Assembly: GCA_036345935.2 (NCBI GenBank)
Contig: JADWOT020000006.1
Location: 3,537,543 to 3,601,542 of the forward strand
Reading direction: 5' to 3'
Length of the DNA: 64,000 nucleotides
Source of the DNA: Taenia hydatigena
Lineage: Eukaryota > Platyhelminthes > Cestoda > Cyclophyllidea > Taeniidae
The position numbers were made by a program, and so were the translations under genes. A model generated the notes under the pieces. It was not told where the DNA came from and did not search any database. It saw only the letters and a program-made list of their open reading frames with translations. Shown piece after piece: positions 37,501-49,059 of the stretch; within the stretch, counting starts at the first letter, position 1; each line of letters starts with the position of its first letter.

Positions 37501-37640
37501 TGAGCGGTCGGTTGAGCAAGAGTCGGGACTGGAAGGCAGTGTGCAGCGAACAACTGTCCGTTACCATTCTTTACGTTTGGTGGTCAATCACAGACTTGGG
37601 TTAGTAATGTAAAGTGGTAGTGTGAGAATAAGAAGCCGCA
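34560..37640 (+). repeat. Block S, copy 1
   Basis: Direct paralogue of 45440-48990 (offset about 11 kb). CCTGAAAGTAGATGTCTTCG near 35424 pairs with CCTAAAAGTAGATGCCTAAG near 46234. TATTTACTAACACTGCTGGC near 35816 pairs with TATTTACGAATACTGCTGAC near 47221. CACTTGACTGACTTG near 36267 pairs with CACTTGACTGATTTG near 47638. ACCATTCTTTACGTTTGG near 37563 pairs with CCCATTCTTTACGTCCTG near 48931. Several frames of 70-120 codons are open here, but the paralogue has stops and frameshifts at the equivalent places, so none is credible as a gene. A solo LTR interrupts the block at 36535. Confidence 0.7.
36535..36717 (+). mobile_element. Solo LTR of the TRIM family
   Basis: About 183 bp, with start TGTAATACTTTGTTTG. 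The middle has GATGGCCGTATTGCCCTAG and GGGCTGGCCTCTGGGCCGTG, and the 3' hallmark is ATTATGCCTTCTTTTGCC. No second LTR, PBS or internal sequence follows, so it is a solo LTR formed by LTR-LTR recombination or a truncated insertion. The 3' end is decayed (GGAGCATCTTA instead of GGGACGCTACA), and no target duplication is visible. In the paralogous block S copy 2, flanking words on both sides are adjacent at about 47870 with no LTR. Confidence 0.7.
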
Positions 37641-37719
37641 AACGTTGCGTCTCGTTGTCGCCAAAATGACATAGCAGGTGACTCGACCATAAATCGAAAT
37701 GAGAGAGAGAAGGAAAAAG

Positions 37720-38829
37720 CGTCAATTAGTCAGAAATGACAATTAAACATAAAAACTTGCATAAAGAAGACATGAGAGGTAAGAGTTTGCCCAGAAGGAT
37801 AAACACATATGAAGAATCATTTGAAATATGTAGCGGTTTCTCTGGGTTTCACTACTGCAATGCGAATGAATTGAATGGCCACTGAGTGCTTCTTAAATTA
37901 CCTCATTTATTCAATCCATCACCACTGCTACCATCAATCCTTTTCCAACGAGACACGCTCAAATGCACATCTTGCGGATAATTTTCTCATCTGCGGTGGG
38001 ATTTTCGTCCCATTATACAAGGGTACTGATAATGCTTCCCTCCCATTGACTGGTTCTCTAGTTCTGACCACCTCCTTAATGGAACTTAAAGCAGTATCCA
38101 TTTAACAAGTAAAGACATCAAAATGACCAGTTAAAAGCTTCGTCTACAGAAGATCACCTGCACACAAATCATACTTACTTTTGCGAGGCTGAAGTGATGT
38201 ATGGTTTAGAAATGTTGGGTTGCGTAGATACAAGTCGATTATTAGCAGGTGGTTTGTGGTACGCTAGTTTACTCAGCTATGCAATACAAAAGTCATTTAC
38301 CACTGCAAATCAGTCGGTCGCTCAACCCATTAGCCAGTTAAGAGCCGAACTCGAGAATGAACTTCTTGAAATCCTTTACCTCTTATCATCGATTCGAGGA
38401 TGACACGGAATTTGCCTTTGTTATCGGGGACCGAGAGTCCACCCGAAAGCGATACATTCATTCTCGAGTAGTGAATCATCACCGCAGTATCTCTACTCCA
38501 ATGACTGGCCTACACCAAACCCTATGGCAGGTTTCATTTCTCCTCTGGCTTTGCAAGAGATCCATTTTTCACCCCTAAAGCAGATACGAGTGAATGGCAG
38601 AAAACACAAAGTTGAGTGCGCGCACATCAACAATCGCATGCATTTTACATGTAGCATACCCCAAATCTCGTTTACATATTTCGCCAATGAATAAGATTTC
38701 ACCGCCTTTAATCGAAACGATTTATAAAGTGCAGTCTTTCATCAATTAAATTGCCTTTGGCCAGAAAGCCTGCTTTGGTATTTGCATACGATTCTACAAG
38801 TCATGAGTAGGTCGCTTTAGCAGATGCAA
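37720..38829 (+). repeat. Block Q, copy 1
   Basis: Direct paralogue of 42850-43850 (offset about 5.1 kb). TAATGCTTCCCTCCC occurs near 38029 and 43135. TTAGAAATGTTGG occurs near 38204 and 43308. CCTAAAGCAGATACGA/CGTAAAGCAGATACGA occurs near 38575 and 43658. CATGCATTTTACA occurs near 38636 and 43723. Within it, 38019-38105 is a 28-codon stretch ending in a stop that aligns gap-free with 43125-43211. Confidence 0.72.
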
Positions 38830-39520
38830 TTGTCACGTTCGATTTTACAGTTTGATGCCACCGCTCCGCTAACAATAACCGCAACCATTAGCAGCACCTT
38901 CTCACTTACAAAGGAGTGGCTGTTCCATAGAGAAAAGAAAAGGCCTTGTCCATTCGCACTTGGGCGATAAGCGCAGAGGCACATAATCGACTGACAAAGG
39001 TGGTCTCAATCAAGCCACTTTTCGGCGCAGATGGACTAATGCCAGCCCACTATTGTGTTAACTGGAAATAAAATCAGCAGTTAAATCAACGCTCTCGTGC
39101 TTTTATGTATTGAAAGTGGTTGTCAATGAATGAACAGGCGGAAATAACTTCGAATGTACCTAGTTATTAGTTTTTTTCCAAAAGACTGTGCTTCCGGAAA
39201 CTGGTGTGTAGCAACGCTCTACTGCTTGCCTCTCAATTCCAACATCATTGCTCTCAATCTCTGCCTCTTTATTTACAGTGCGCCTCCACCCTATGTTACC
39301 ATAGATGTGCCATTTAGCCTTCAATTTAAGACATAATTGGCTGCCATAACCGCTCTTCGACATGGGTTTCACATGCATATGCCAAAGAACGACCAGCCAG
39401 TCAATCGGTATGTTTGCGGACCTTGAAGCAACGAAAAGAAAATAAATTCAGTTAACGTTATTTTAAAAAGTATCCAAATAATGAGAAATGCACAAATATT
39501 GCTGCTCATGCCTAACTACA
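38830..39520 (+). repeat. Core block C/R, copy 3
   Basis: Paralogue of 25075-26030. Its first 150 bp also align with block R at 43850: GCAATTGTCACGTTCGATTT near 38827 pairs with ACAATTGCCACACATTTTAT near 43852, and ATTCGCACTTGGGCGATAAGCG near 38952 has a gapped match near 44000. This shows that C and R share an origin. Confidence 0.62.
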
Positions 39521-42394
39521 TAAATAAAAGCCGAGACGGACAAACCACCATGGATGTCGGGCACTTGATCAGCCATTCATATTTTAAACAGACTAGTACA
39601 GGTAAGAGAAGAGAGAAAGTGCTGTTTTGCAGTCCTGGTATAGTTATGCGTAAAGGCATACGGTTTATGATTGGGCAAATAGCATGCGTTCGCGAATCTC
39701 ATCACCCAGAATTGGGCTCCGAAAGGAAAGCCCACGAGGCAGTGAACGCGTAGTCGGATACTAGGCGGAACGAGCTCAGGGGAGGAAAGTTTAGCAATTA
39801 GGTAACTTCCCAACCTCGAGTCACTTGTCAATGCCAAATTGTCAATGGCAAGTCACCGCAGTTTGTAATTGTTGCAAGATTCTTCCATCTCCACGTCAAT
39901 ACGCTTTTTGTTCCCTTCAGCATTCCTCGTATGCGGAATGAAATGGAAAACCCCATTATGTGCCCTTTGTCATAATGCCCTTTCTTTGGTTCAGCTCCCA
40001 CCGTTTTACTGTAGCATGAGGTCTCTAACCCACATTGGCATAACTGCTTTATTCTGCTAAAGTGGATTAACAGGAAACGGAAACAAGCAGACAGACGACG
40101 TCGCTCAGCAGTGCATAAAACCACCACGACCGAATGCAAACGCGCTTGTGCGAAAGGGAACTGAACCAGGAATAAACAAGAAACTTTGTGAATAGGCTAT
40201 TCGAGTAAGCATATATTGGCGTGAAGTCTGGTGATGGTCAAGGAAATAAAAATAATCAAGTAAGATTACCTCTACTACCACAACCACACTCGTCTGCCTG
40301 TCGAGGTAATATGATGATATAGCAGAAAACCAAACATTGTGCGTAACCTCCCTGCTCAGACCCACTGTGGGTAGACGTAGGTGGATTCGTTGAACGCAGT
40401 CAATCCAGAAGGAAAGTACGCACCGCTGGAAACGATCTCAACTCAATCTGGCAGCAGCACAAGTTTCTCACGTAGGTTGTACAACGTGTGGAATAGGCAT
40501 TGTTCGATGAAGAACGCACACCATCCAGAAACAGTAAATGCAACACAGCCAGACCTTTTGCATTCTTCGGATAACATCTCCTTATGCAGAGAAAATAGCC
40601 TTTTACTTGGAGATGAGCAGACAATTACATGCGAGGTGGAATAGACAATGGGGTAGCCGACACGGAACAGTAACGAAGACAGTTAGAGCGGGCCTTCGTT
40701 TTCCGTCTAGGCCGGCAAAACTTTTCTGCAGATGGAATTCACAAGTTGGTGTCGCAATGAAAGGGCTAGGGCAGATTGCAGTGGTGAATGTTTTAAAGAG
40801 TAACACTGCTAAAAAGGCTGTCATACAACAACTTACCCTTCTCCAAAAGAACTACACAAAATTTGTTGTCCGTCCTACAATGCACAACTAACTAATTAAC
40901 CACTTAGGCTATTAATGAAATGCCGACAGTTATGTAAGCGTTTACTGTGCTCCATCCATTAGCCACTCCTAATTATAGCAGACTTCTCAGGACTGGACAG
41001 ACAACTTACAGCAGCTGCTTAAGTAGACCCAATTATGAAGGTTGGAAGTTCTTTTTGTTTGTTTTGCTAATTTTAGCGACTCCGTAAGTAGGAACGCTCC
41101 ATTACAGACATCAGCACACAAAGTGTCCTACTAATGGTGGGTTGTGATGTGCTCAGAGATGTGACGCTTAGCTCCAGGATCAGCCTCACAATGAGATCAA
41201 TTGCAGAGAAGGATGGAAGCATCTCTTGAGGAGGCTGCAGCCTCGCGGACATTTGGCCTATCCACTGCTCTGTGTTTGGGCTGTCGCAAGATAACAGTCT
41301 CTTCACCCACTTTCATTGACCAACACCAAGTTTGTTACACCAATAACGTCGTGCTAACAGGCTGTGCTCTTACAGCAGCAAGGCCATTCCGGCTACTAAG
41401 AACACGGCCTTGTTATCTGTCACGTCAAACGAAGACTGATGTTGGAGCATAAAGCAGTTGTACTTGAGAACGAACAATCAGTCTTATTGAAACTCAAATT
41501 ATTCTTCACACTTATACGAATCCGCAGTATGTTACATTGGGACAGTGAGGGAGGACTGTCGCCCACTCAAACAATTCGTATGGATGTTTGGCGGATCATC
41601 CGCACTGCCCGAATATGTCTCATGCTCACGATCGCTTTGTATAAACGCTCTTGTGTGTGTGAGCAATGGTAAGTTCTACGACTGAAGCATCTGTCCCTCT
41701 GGTTGGATGACCTCTGACCTAAATTCCATCACAAAATAATCGCTCAACTAGCAGATCAGACAAATGTTGCAATCAAGCATCTTGCATGACCCACCATAGT
41801 AGTGTGGAGGAATAGTCTCCTCTTCAAATAGCAACATGAGTGTGGGGACATGCTTTTCAGCAAAAGTAGCTCTGTGGGATATTAGGAAAATGCTCTATGT
41901 AGCAAATTCCTCTTTTGGAAAAACCCATCTCCCTCTGATGTAAAACAGCCAGCCGTGAAATGCCTTGCAATAACAGTTGGTCGTTCGTTCCACATAATCA
42001 TAACGACACGGTTGCAAGTAGTAGACAGCAATTGCCAGCAACAGATTATTAAAAAATACACTACAGTTGGCAATCCCGCCCTGGTTTAGCTTTGAATTAT
42101 TTTAATTTGTGTGGTATAAAAGCATCAAGAAACTTGTTTTTTCTTTGAATATTAAAATCGAGATCTGAGACTCTGCTGAAGACTAACGATGTCATTAATC
42201 TCAAGGCAGGAGGCGCGCAGTATACATTGAATGGCCCAGAAGTCATATCGTCCACGGCAAGCACAATGATGGAGTCTTAAGTTATCGTCTACTTAAATAA
42301 AAGAGTTACACAATCAGAGTATCACGCCCAAAGTGACAAAGCATTTTATGAGATTCCACAGGATTTTGCCAAATAACAATGCATTACTGCCACA
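39521..42394 (+). repeat. Block D, copy 2
   Basis: Paralogue of 26031-28689. It contains frames of 86-117 codons (for example 40538-40891), but the copy at 26.8-27.0 kb carries multiple stops in the corresponding frames. A small region with AAAGGAAAGCCCACGAGGCA near 39722 resembles the AAAGGAAAGTCCAATGAGGA word near 28564. Confidence 0.66.
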
Positions 42395-42800
42395 AGTGAA
42401 GGTAAAATTAAGTTTCTCAAAGTTGTTCCTTAAACCGAACTGTAAATATTAGAGTTGGTAGCTTTGGAAAAAGCAATCCACAAACATTTTTGCCTAAAAA
42501 TCGTCTCACTTAGCATTCGTAACGTCAATAATCTTTACTTCTTTAAAAAGCATCTTGAAAGGAAGTGGAAGACGGCTTGTAGATACCAGTTTTCCGAGGA
42601 GGAGTAAATGATTCTGTTTTGCCGCAAAATTACACCTCATGCAAAGGGAATACATGATTGTGGATATTTGAAACGTGACTGTTAGATAGCGGTGGGATGG
42701 TGAGACAACTTATCGCTGCCATTTATGGAGGTATGTGTAGACCAATTTACGCAGCTAGCTCTAAACAAACACCTTTATTTATCATGAAGTGACAGCGAAA
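42395..42800 (+). repeat. Block E, copy 3
   Basis: Follows block D as copy 1 does, and aligns with 28690-28975 and 31160-31540. The region CGCAGCTAGCTC near 42749 matches ACTCAGCTACC near 31484. Confidence 0.66.
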
Positions 42801-42849
42801 AATTGAAATGGAATTATAAGTTGTATTAGCACACATGTTGAGATGTAGA

Positions 42850-43849
42850 GAAGGAAAAGGAGCTAGTTAGTCAACAAATCCACTTAGATGGAAAACTTTT
42901 ATGGAGACGTAAGAGTTAAGAGCCTACTCGGAAGGATAAACAAATGGGAAAGAACTGTTTGAAGTATGTAGAGGTGTATGGAATGAAGCGGTTTCTCTGG
43001 TTTTTGCCATCATATTGCGACTGGGATTGAAGGCCGCTGCCATCAATCCTTTCCCAACTATCAAGTTTACATGGTGCGAATGATTTTTTTTTCATCTGCG
43101 GTAGGAAACTTAGTCCTGTGTTGTAAGGGTGCTAATAATGCTTCCCTCCCTTTAACAGGTTCTCTGTTACCAATTCCCTTTCCAGAGAAAATAAAAGTAG
43201 CTTCCTTTTAACAAGCATAGATATCACAGTGAACAGCGAATAACCTCGTCTGCAAGGCACCACGAGCAAAATATTTACATTTCTCTGGGATCGAAATGAT
43301 TTACGGCTTAGAAATGTTGGATTGTGTGGGAATACGTTGGTTGTGAAAAAAATGATTAACGATACGCTTGTCTACTCAGCTAACCAACGTAAAAGTCATT
43401 TTCCATAGCAAGTCAGACAGTTAAAGGACAAATTTGAGACTGGACTTCTTAAAACCCCTTACTTTTTGCCACAACTTCTATAATCATACGTGGTTCTCGC
43501 TTGCCATTGGAAACCGAGGGTTCTTATAAAAGCGGTGCACCCATCTTTGAGTTGTGTACCATCGTCAAAATATCTCAATCCCTCCAATAGCCTTACGTCA
43601 AGCCTGATGGGAGATTAGACTTTTCCCATGGCTTTGCAAGCCATTTGTTTTCCACCCGTAAAGCAGATACGATCGGATAGTAGAGAACACAAGTGAAGGT
43701 AAAGTGCATGCATGTAAGCCATGACATGCATTTTACAAGCGCCAAACTGAAATCCTCGTCCACATTTCACACCGTTGAGTCTATTGCTAACTAAACAAAC
43801 TTGCTCAAAAAGCCTGCTTTAGGTATCATGTGGATTCTGCTTTGACAGG
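42850..43849 (+). repeat. Block Q, copy 2
   Basis: Paralogue of 37720-38829. It has more stops than copy 1: the 69- and 73-codon frames of copy 1 at 38.2-38.6 kb are not open here. Confidence 0.72.
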
Positions 43850-45430
43850 TACAATTGCCACACATTTTATCACAGTCGCACCGCCAGTTCCTCCACTAAA
43901 ACGCATGAAATCTTTATTAAGGAATCACCTATCCTTCACCCGAGAGTCATTAAAGTGAGTAGATTAGTAGGCGCTCTAAAAAAGGGAACCGCTTTGTTCA
44001 CTTCTGCGCAATGTGGATCGTCCAATTGATAAGCGATTGAGCCGTACAACATTAACCCGTAGCCCCATAATAAAATAATTTGTGGTATTCGCATGCATGC
44101 CTGATTAGGGACTAAGTTTTACACAGATGCAGAAATTCTGTTCCGGTGTTTCTTCAGGAAATGAAGTTCCACGCCAGTCGAAAGAGCATCGCATCATTAT
44201 GAGCTTTCAATTTGCTGATCGTCTCACATCTTTTAGCCCTTTTCTAGCACATAGGACATTTCATTTAGAGGTTGTAACACTTAGGAGGATTGTAATTTGT
44301 CCTACCAGGGTCATACGAATTCGCGTAGACTTATAAGTCAAGGCCTCTTAGTAAGACTAAGTTGGTTTGCCTCCCTTCATATGGGATTCCTCCTAGCCTG
44401 CCGTAGAAATTAATGGTCTCCTTAAAAACCGATGTCGAAATTTTCAATGTTAAGACCGGTGTCAAAATGATGATCATACCAGACTTATTCGTGAAAGATG
44501 ATTTCATCACTAGAATCTCATTTAATCTTTATTTTTTACTCTGCCAATACACATCAGACTAAGAGAAATTCAAGGTAGACAAATAGTAGTACTGAATTTA
44601 GCCACCTCAAAAAATCTGGAATGTTATCACAGAAACACGCCAGGCATAGATTACACTTCCTCTAATAGACAAGACAAGATGGTTTGCTCCTCAGTCATTA
44701 CCTTACCTTAAGAGGGAAGCCATTGCATTTCGCCACTGCTCTGTAAAATTTCCTAATAACTGCTGTTGATTTCGTCTGCCTTTGCACATAGGAACTTGCA
44801 TTGTGTGCGCCTTAAGCATTGGAACGTTCCACTAGCCTCTGCAATGGACGAGTCTGTAGCCAGTGAAAGCATCCTTCATTAATTTTGAATAGCTTCAAAT
44901 TTATAGAGGTCATCAAAAGAAACCATGAAGAAATCACATCTGACTTCACAAAACTGTGTTTTATGCTTAAAGCGTTAAATAAAATATGATCGTGGATCAG
45001 CATCCTCCTAGTTATTGATGTGATATCAATGTGCTTGCAAATCATCTGCACTGAAGTGTTGAGTGTTTGTGACGTATCGCTCTGAGGGTTTTGCTTTTAG
45101 TGCAACTTCTGTCGCATGGGCACGCACCAGTGAGACATTGCCACAAGATGGCGTTTCATTGCAATTTAAGAGTTAAATGGAGTGGGCTCAGGTTTCTAAA
45201 ATTTTGATGTGCTGGCAACCCAGAGGGACGTGCTACGATGTGCACAGAATCGGATGTTCGGCCAAAAGGTCTCCACAACTCAGACTGCGCAGACGGTGTA
45301 ATAAACTCTGCACGCTCAACACAGGAGCACCGTTTATCCAACTGAATTGGTTACTTCAAACAATATTACACAGCATGCTGATAATGCAATCATACAGACA
45401 GCTCAACACTTAAAAAACCCAAAATTTATT
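43850..45430 (+). repeat. Block R, copy 1
   Basis: Direct paralogue of 49060-50600 (offset about 5.2 kb). GTCTCACATCTTTTAGCC is identical near 44221 and 49496. ATTCCTCCTAGC occurs near 44387 and 49662, and TCTGGAATGTTA occurs near 44614 and 49895. ACAACTCAGACTGCGCAGAC near 45274 pairs with ACAACTCAGACTACACAGGC near 50456. Frames do not agree between copies. Confidence 0.72.
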
Positions 45431-45439
45431 GTAGCTAAG

Positions 45440-48400
45440 CAAAAAGACTGAGCAGAAGAGCACACTACTCTTCAGATTTCTTGCATTATGTTGGATGCCA
45501 CGCATCAAAATAACAAGTTGTCCGATGGATGAGATGGCATCTGAGCTTCACGAATGCCATCCTCACTAAAACGAACTAAAATATTACCGATTTCTTTGCT
45601 TGATAGCATGTGCCACATTTTCTCAGTCACGGAGTGCTCTCACGGCATCTGTCATTCCTACAATTGATCAGGTGTGTGTGTGTGTGTGCATGTGTTTACG
45701 ACATCCTAACGTCTATAAATAGACCCACCGCAGTGTATGCCCGTCCTACTGCCGCACTAGCTGACATGAAATTACAATGTGTGTTTTGTTGAGCTCTAGG
45801 AATTCCTTTCCTCAACTTGTGCTTTCTTTGTGGGCTTTATTGCTTCCTTGACAGTTTACTCACTAACTCGTAATGCGGAATTATATTACCACGCGACTTC
45901 CATCGCTAGGCGGAAGGTTGCGAGCGTCTCACTTAGTGTTAGTTAATTTACTACTTCATTAGGATAAATAGATTGATTGACTGACTTTTAAAAAGAAACT
46001 TCTCATTTGTGGATAAAAATGGGTTTTATGAGTTCCTTTGACAGTTAATGCCACCTTTGCTTTCAATGTGAAAGCATTAACAAAATAAGGAAAGAGAAAG
46101 TTGAAAAATAGTAGGTCCCATTACACAAGAAACTAATATATGCATGCCGTTTATGGTCTGATTGACTACCTTGCAGTAATGCAGCAGATATGGAATCATA
46201 GAAAGAATAACTGTGGTGCATATGTCGAATGTTCACCTAAAAGTAGATGCCTAAGAGTAGATTGGCTTACACTTTGTCAGAGAATGTGTAAAACCGATGC
46301 TTGTGTAGAATATGTGTTCTGAACTACTAAGGATGAGTTGACAAAGACAGCTGGAACCCAATCCGATCTGATCCTTATGTTAATTAGCACTCGGGTGCAG
46401 AAATGTTGGTTCAGTGAAGGCAGTCCTTCCTCCTAATGACATCATAGCTTCTTACCTACTCTCTTACACTAAAATTGTTAGTCGCAAGAAGGTAGAATTT
46501 CCTCTACCATGATAAGGATGCTGATTTCACGTGGACTGAGTCTTACAAGCAGAATTGGCAATCGCACAGGTTGTATTTACGCGGTGCATGACAGATTAAG
46601 TTCTACCTTAGCGGCTCGCGAGTCGGGAAGGCTGAAGCCTTAGCCGGATTTCGTGATTCCCTAGGTTGTTTTTGCCCTCCCTTTTGAGTGCACACCTTCA
46701 GTTTATATTTATCTGTCTATAGGGCTTCCTTTGGTTCTAAAATGCTGCTCTTAGTCGTTCTGCTTGATCGTGTTGTATTGTGAGGTAGCTATTAACAGGC
46801 ATTGGCCACACTGGTTACTGGTTAGTTGAACTACAAGGGCACTGCCTTCACTTTACAGATTTTGACATTAACCAGTGAATGAATTGCATTATCAACTGCA
46901 AACAAGTCACGTTTTGCGAAGAGACCTCGAATCCTCCGTGGATGCATGCATTATAAATCGAAAGGCATCTCAAATCGCTAAAAGTCAACGCCGTCTCGAG
47001 GATGGCCTCTAAATGCAACGCTCCGTCAAACACTCCAACAAACAATTCAACACAGCCAGCACTATGAAGAGGAGAATATTGTCTAAAGGTTCATACACGA
47101 GTGTAAATGATTTACGGCGGACTGAGTAGCAAAGAAATGCAGCACTCTCTTTATCCTGCGCATCAAAGGCAAATGAAAAATTTGTTATAGGGGATGCAAA
47201 TCAATGACTCCGAAAACCCTCTATTTACGAATACTGCTGACAAATGTCGACCACTGTAAACATGATTTGGCCCGAACTCGATGTCAGTCTGTTATGCACA
47301 TAGCCAACTAACTACTAGAGTGAGCTTTATCAAGCAGAATGTCCTCAAGACTGACCAGCTGCTCTTAAGGACTTATTCTTCTACATCACTCAATAGATAA
47401 CACCCTTTATCAGAGCTTACAACTTGGACGTTTTTGTCTCACTCTCGATGATGGGCATGCATGTATTTATATAGCGCTCTATGCATCTCTAGAGACGAAT
47501 GAGCAGGATTACATTCACTAAACGTTTTTAGTTCAAATAAACCTTAGTGGGTGAAATGCACCAAAAGTTGTGCATTATTATGCTGCACTATGGTGAAAGA
47601 ATGCAATCTGAGCTTCTGTATTCCCCGCCACCAATCCACTTGACTGATTTGGCAATTTTAGCTGATGATGAAGACTGAATCACACTGTTTTGTCCAACCA
47701 AATGGTAATTTGCACGGAAAAATCCACATTGAAGCTTGCATCAATTCCTGTGTATAAGGTCTGTCTAGTTTTTAGGCAGCTGAGTAGCTCACAATTTAGA
47801 TAAGAGTAGGAATGCGCATTCAGCAACCTTTTTCTAACCTAAGTCTCCTATAAAAAGTTGTGCCTATTCCTAGTCACCTGCGTTCCTTCCTCATTTCGTT
47901 TTTTCCGACCATCTGTTGAGTTCTGTTTAATTTTTACTTCCATTATATTCCCTTTGATTCAAGCGCGAATATGAAATTTTCGACCGCTGAAAGGAATGGA
48001 GGAATATGCATGATAAGGAACGATTGAGAGTAAGAACAAGGACAAGGATGAGTCAGTGCCTTTCACTACCGCTTTATCTTCATTTATCCTTCTATCCGGA
48101 CCTCACAACGTGGAAGCGATTGACAGTCGGTACTGGAAACTAGATTTGGCATCATTAAATAATAAGAATTGAAATTTGATCATGTTTTTACCACTTTGTA
48201 TGTGCAACTCAAAAATCCACCCAAGTAAATAAAGGCGGGTTAACAAGGAGTTGACAAACAGGTGGCCCCTTTAAACAGATGTAAAATTAACAGAAAACAA
48301 AGGGACCTGCGTGAAGCACTTCAATAGGTGTTGATGTAGCCAATAGCATGGACTCCTTCCAAGATGGAGGGGATTAGCCAAAGTGCAGTTTTAAGGTTGT

Positions 48401-48990
48401 ATCCACTCCATAAAACGATAGTCGATTTGCGTACGGTAGATAAAATGCACTTCCGGCTGAGTAATAAGGGTGATCTATCCCCTTGAAAACACTGAGACTG
48501 TGAGTAGTTCCATTCCGTACTTTTAATACACATGACCATTGCTAAATTGTGCAACAATGAGTTAGATTGGCTTTAAAAGCCAAGATCGTTCCTTCCACCG
48601 TATTTAATGACTTTGCTACATGCATCTACCTAATGTCCACCTTGAGAATAAAAAAAGCAATGGTACACTTGAGGTCATTCCCACTGAGCCTCTCACATCC
48701 ATGTTTTCCTTCGTGTGAGTCGAGGATTACAGACGATTAGTCGATTCCGTGGTCAAATTTCTCCTAGGACTGTGCCCTAGGCATTTGTCTGTTAAAGGTA
48801 TTGAGCATCAGGTAATTTTGACAACCACAATTAATTAAAGCATTTTTATGAGTCATAGCTCAGTGACCAAACGATTGGATGGGTCAGAGTCGTGGTCGCA
48901 AAGTGGTGTGCAGTGATCGCAGGTTTACTCCCATTCTTTACGTCCTGACTATTTCGCAGCGGCTTAATGCTTAGTGGTGGCTGAAGAATG
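45440..48990 (+). repeat. Block S, copy 2
   Basis: Paralogue of 34560-37640. It is longer because of about 0.5 kb of unmatched sequence at roughly 46640-47150, and it lacks the solo LTR present in copy 1. Confidence 0.7.
45672..45688. repeat. (GT)8 microsatellite
   Basis: A perfect GT run of eight units followed by GCATGTGT. The paralogous site at 34827-34836 has only CATGTGTGTT, so the tract expanded in this copy. Confidence 0.9.
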
Positions 48991-49059
48991 AGGAGCCGCA
49001 AATACAAGGTAACGCTTACAATTTTTCACACTGGGGCATTCGATCACACCATTTCTTCT

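Noticed and set aside
40538..40891. 117-codon plus-strand frame in block D copy 2
   Set aside because: Block D copy 1 (26.7-27.1 kb) has stops and indels at the equivalent positions.
45255..45272. GGCCAAAAGG, considered as reverse-complement U2 snRNA start
   Set aside because: The flanking bases do not match U2 beyond this word.
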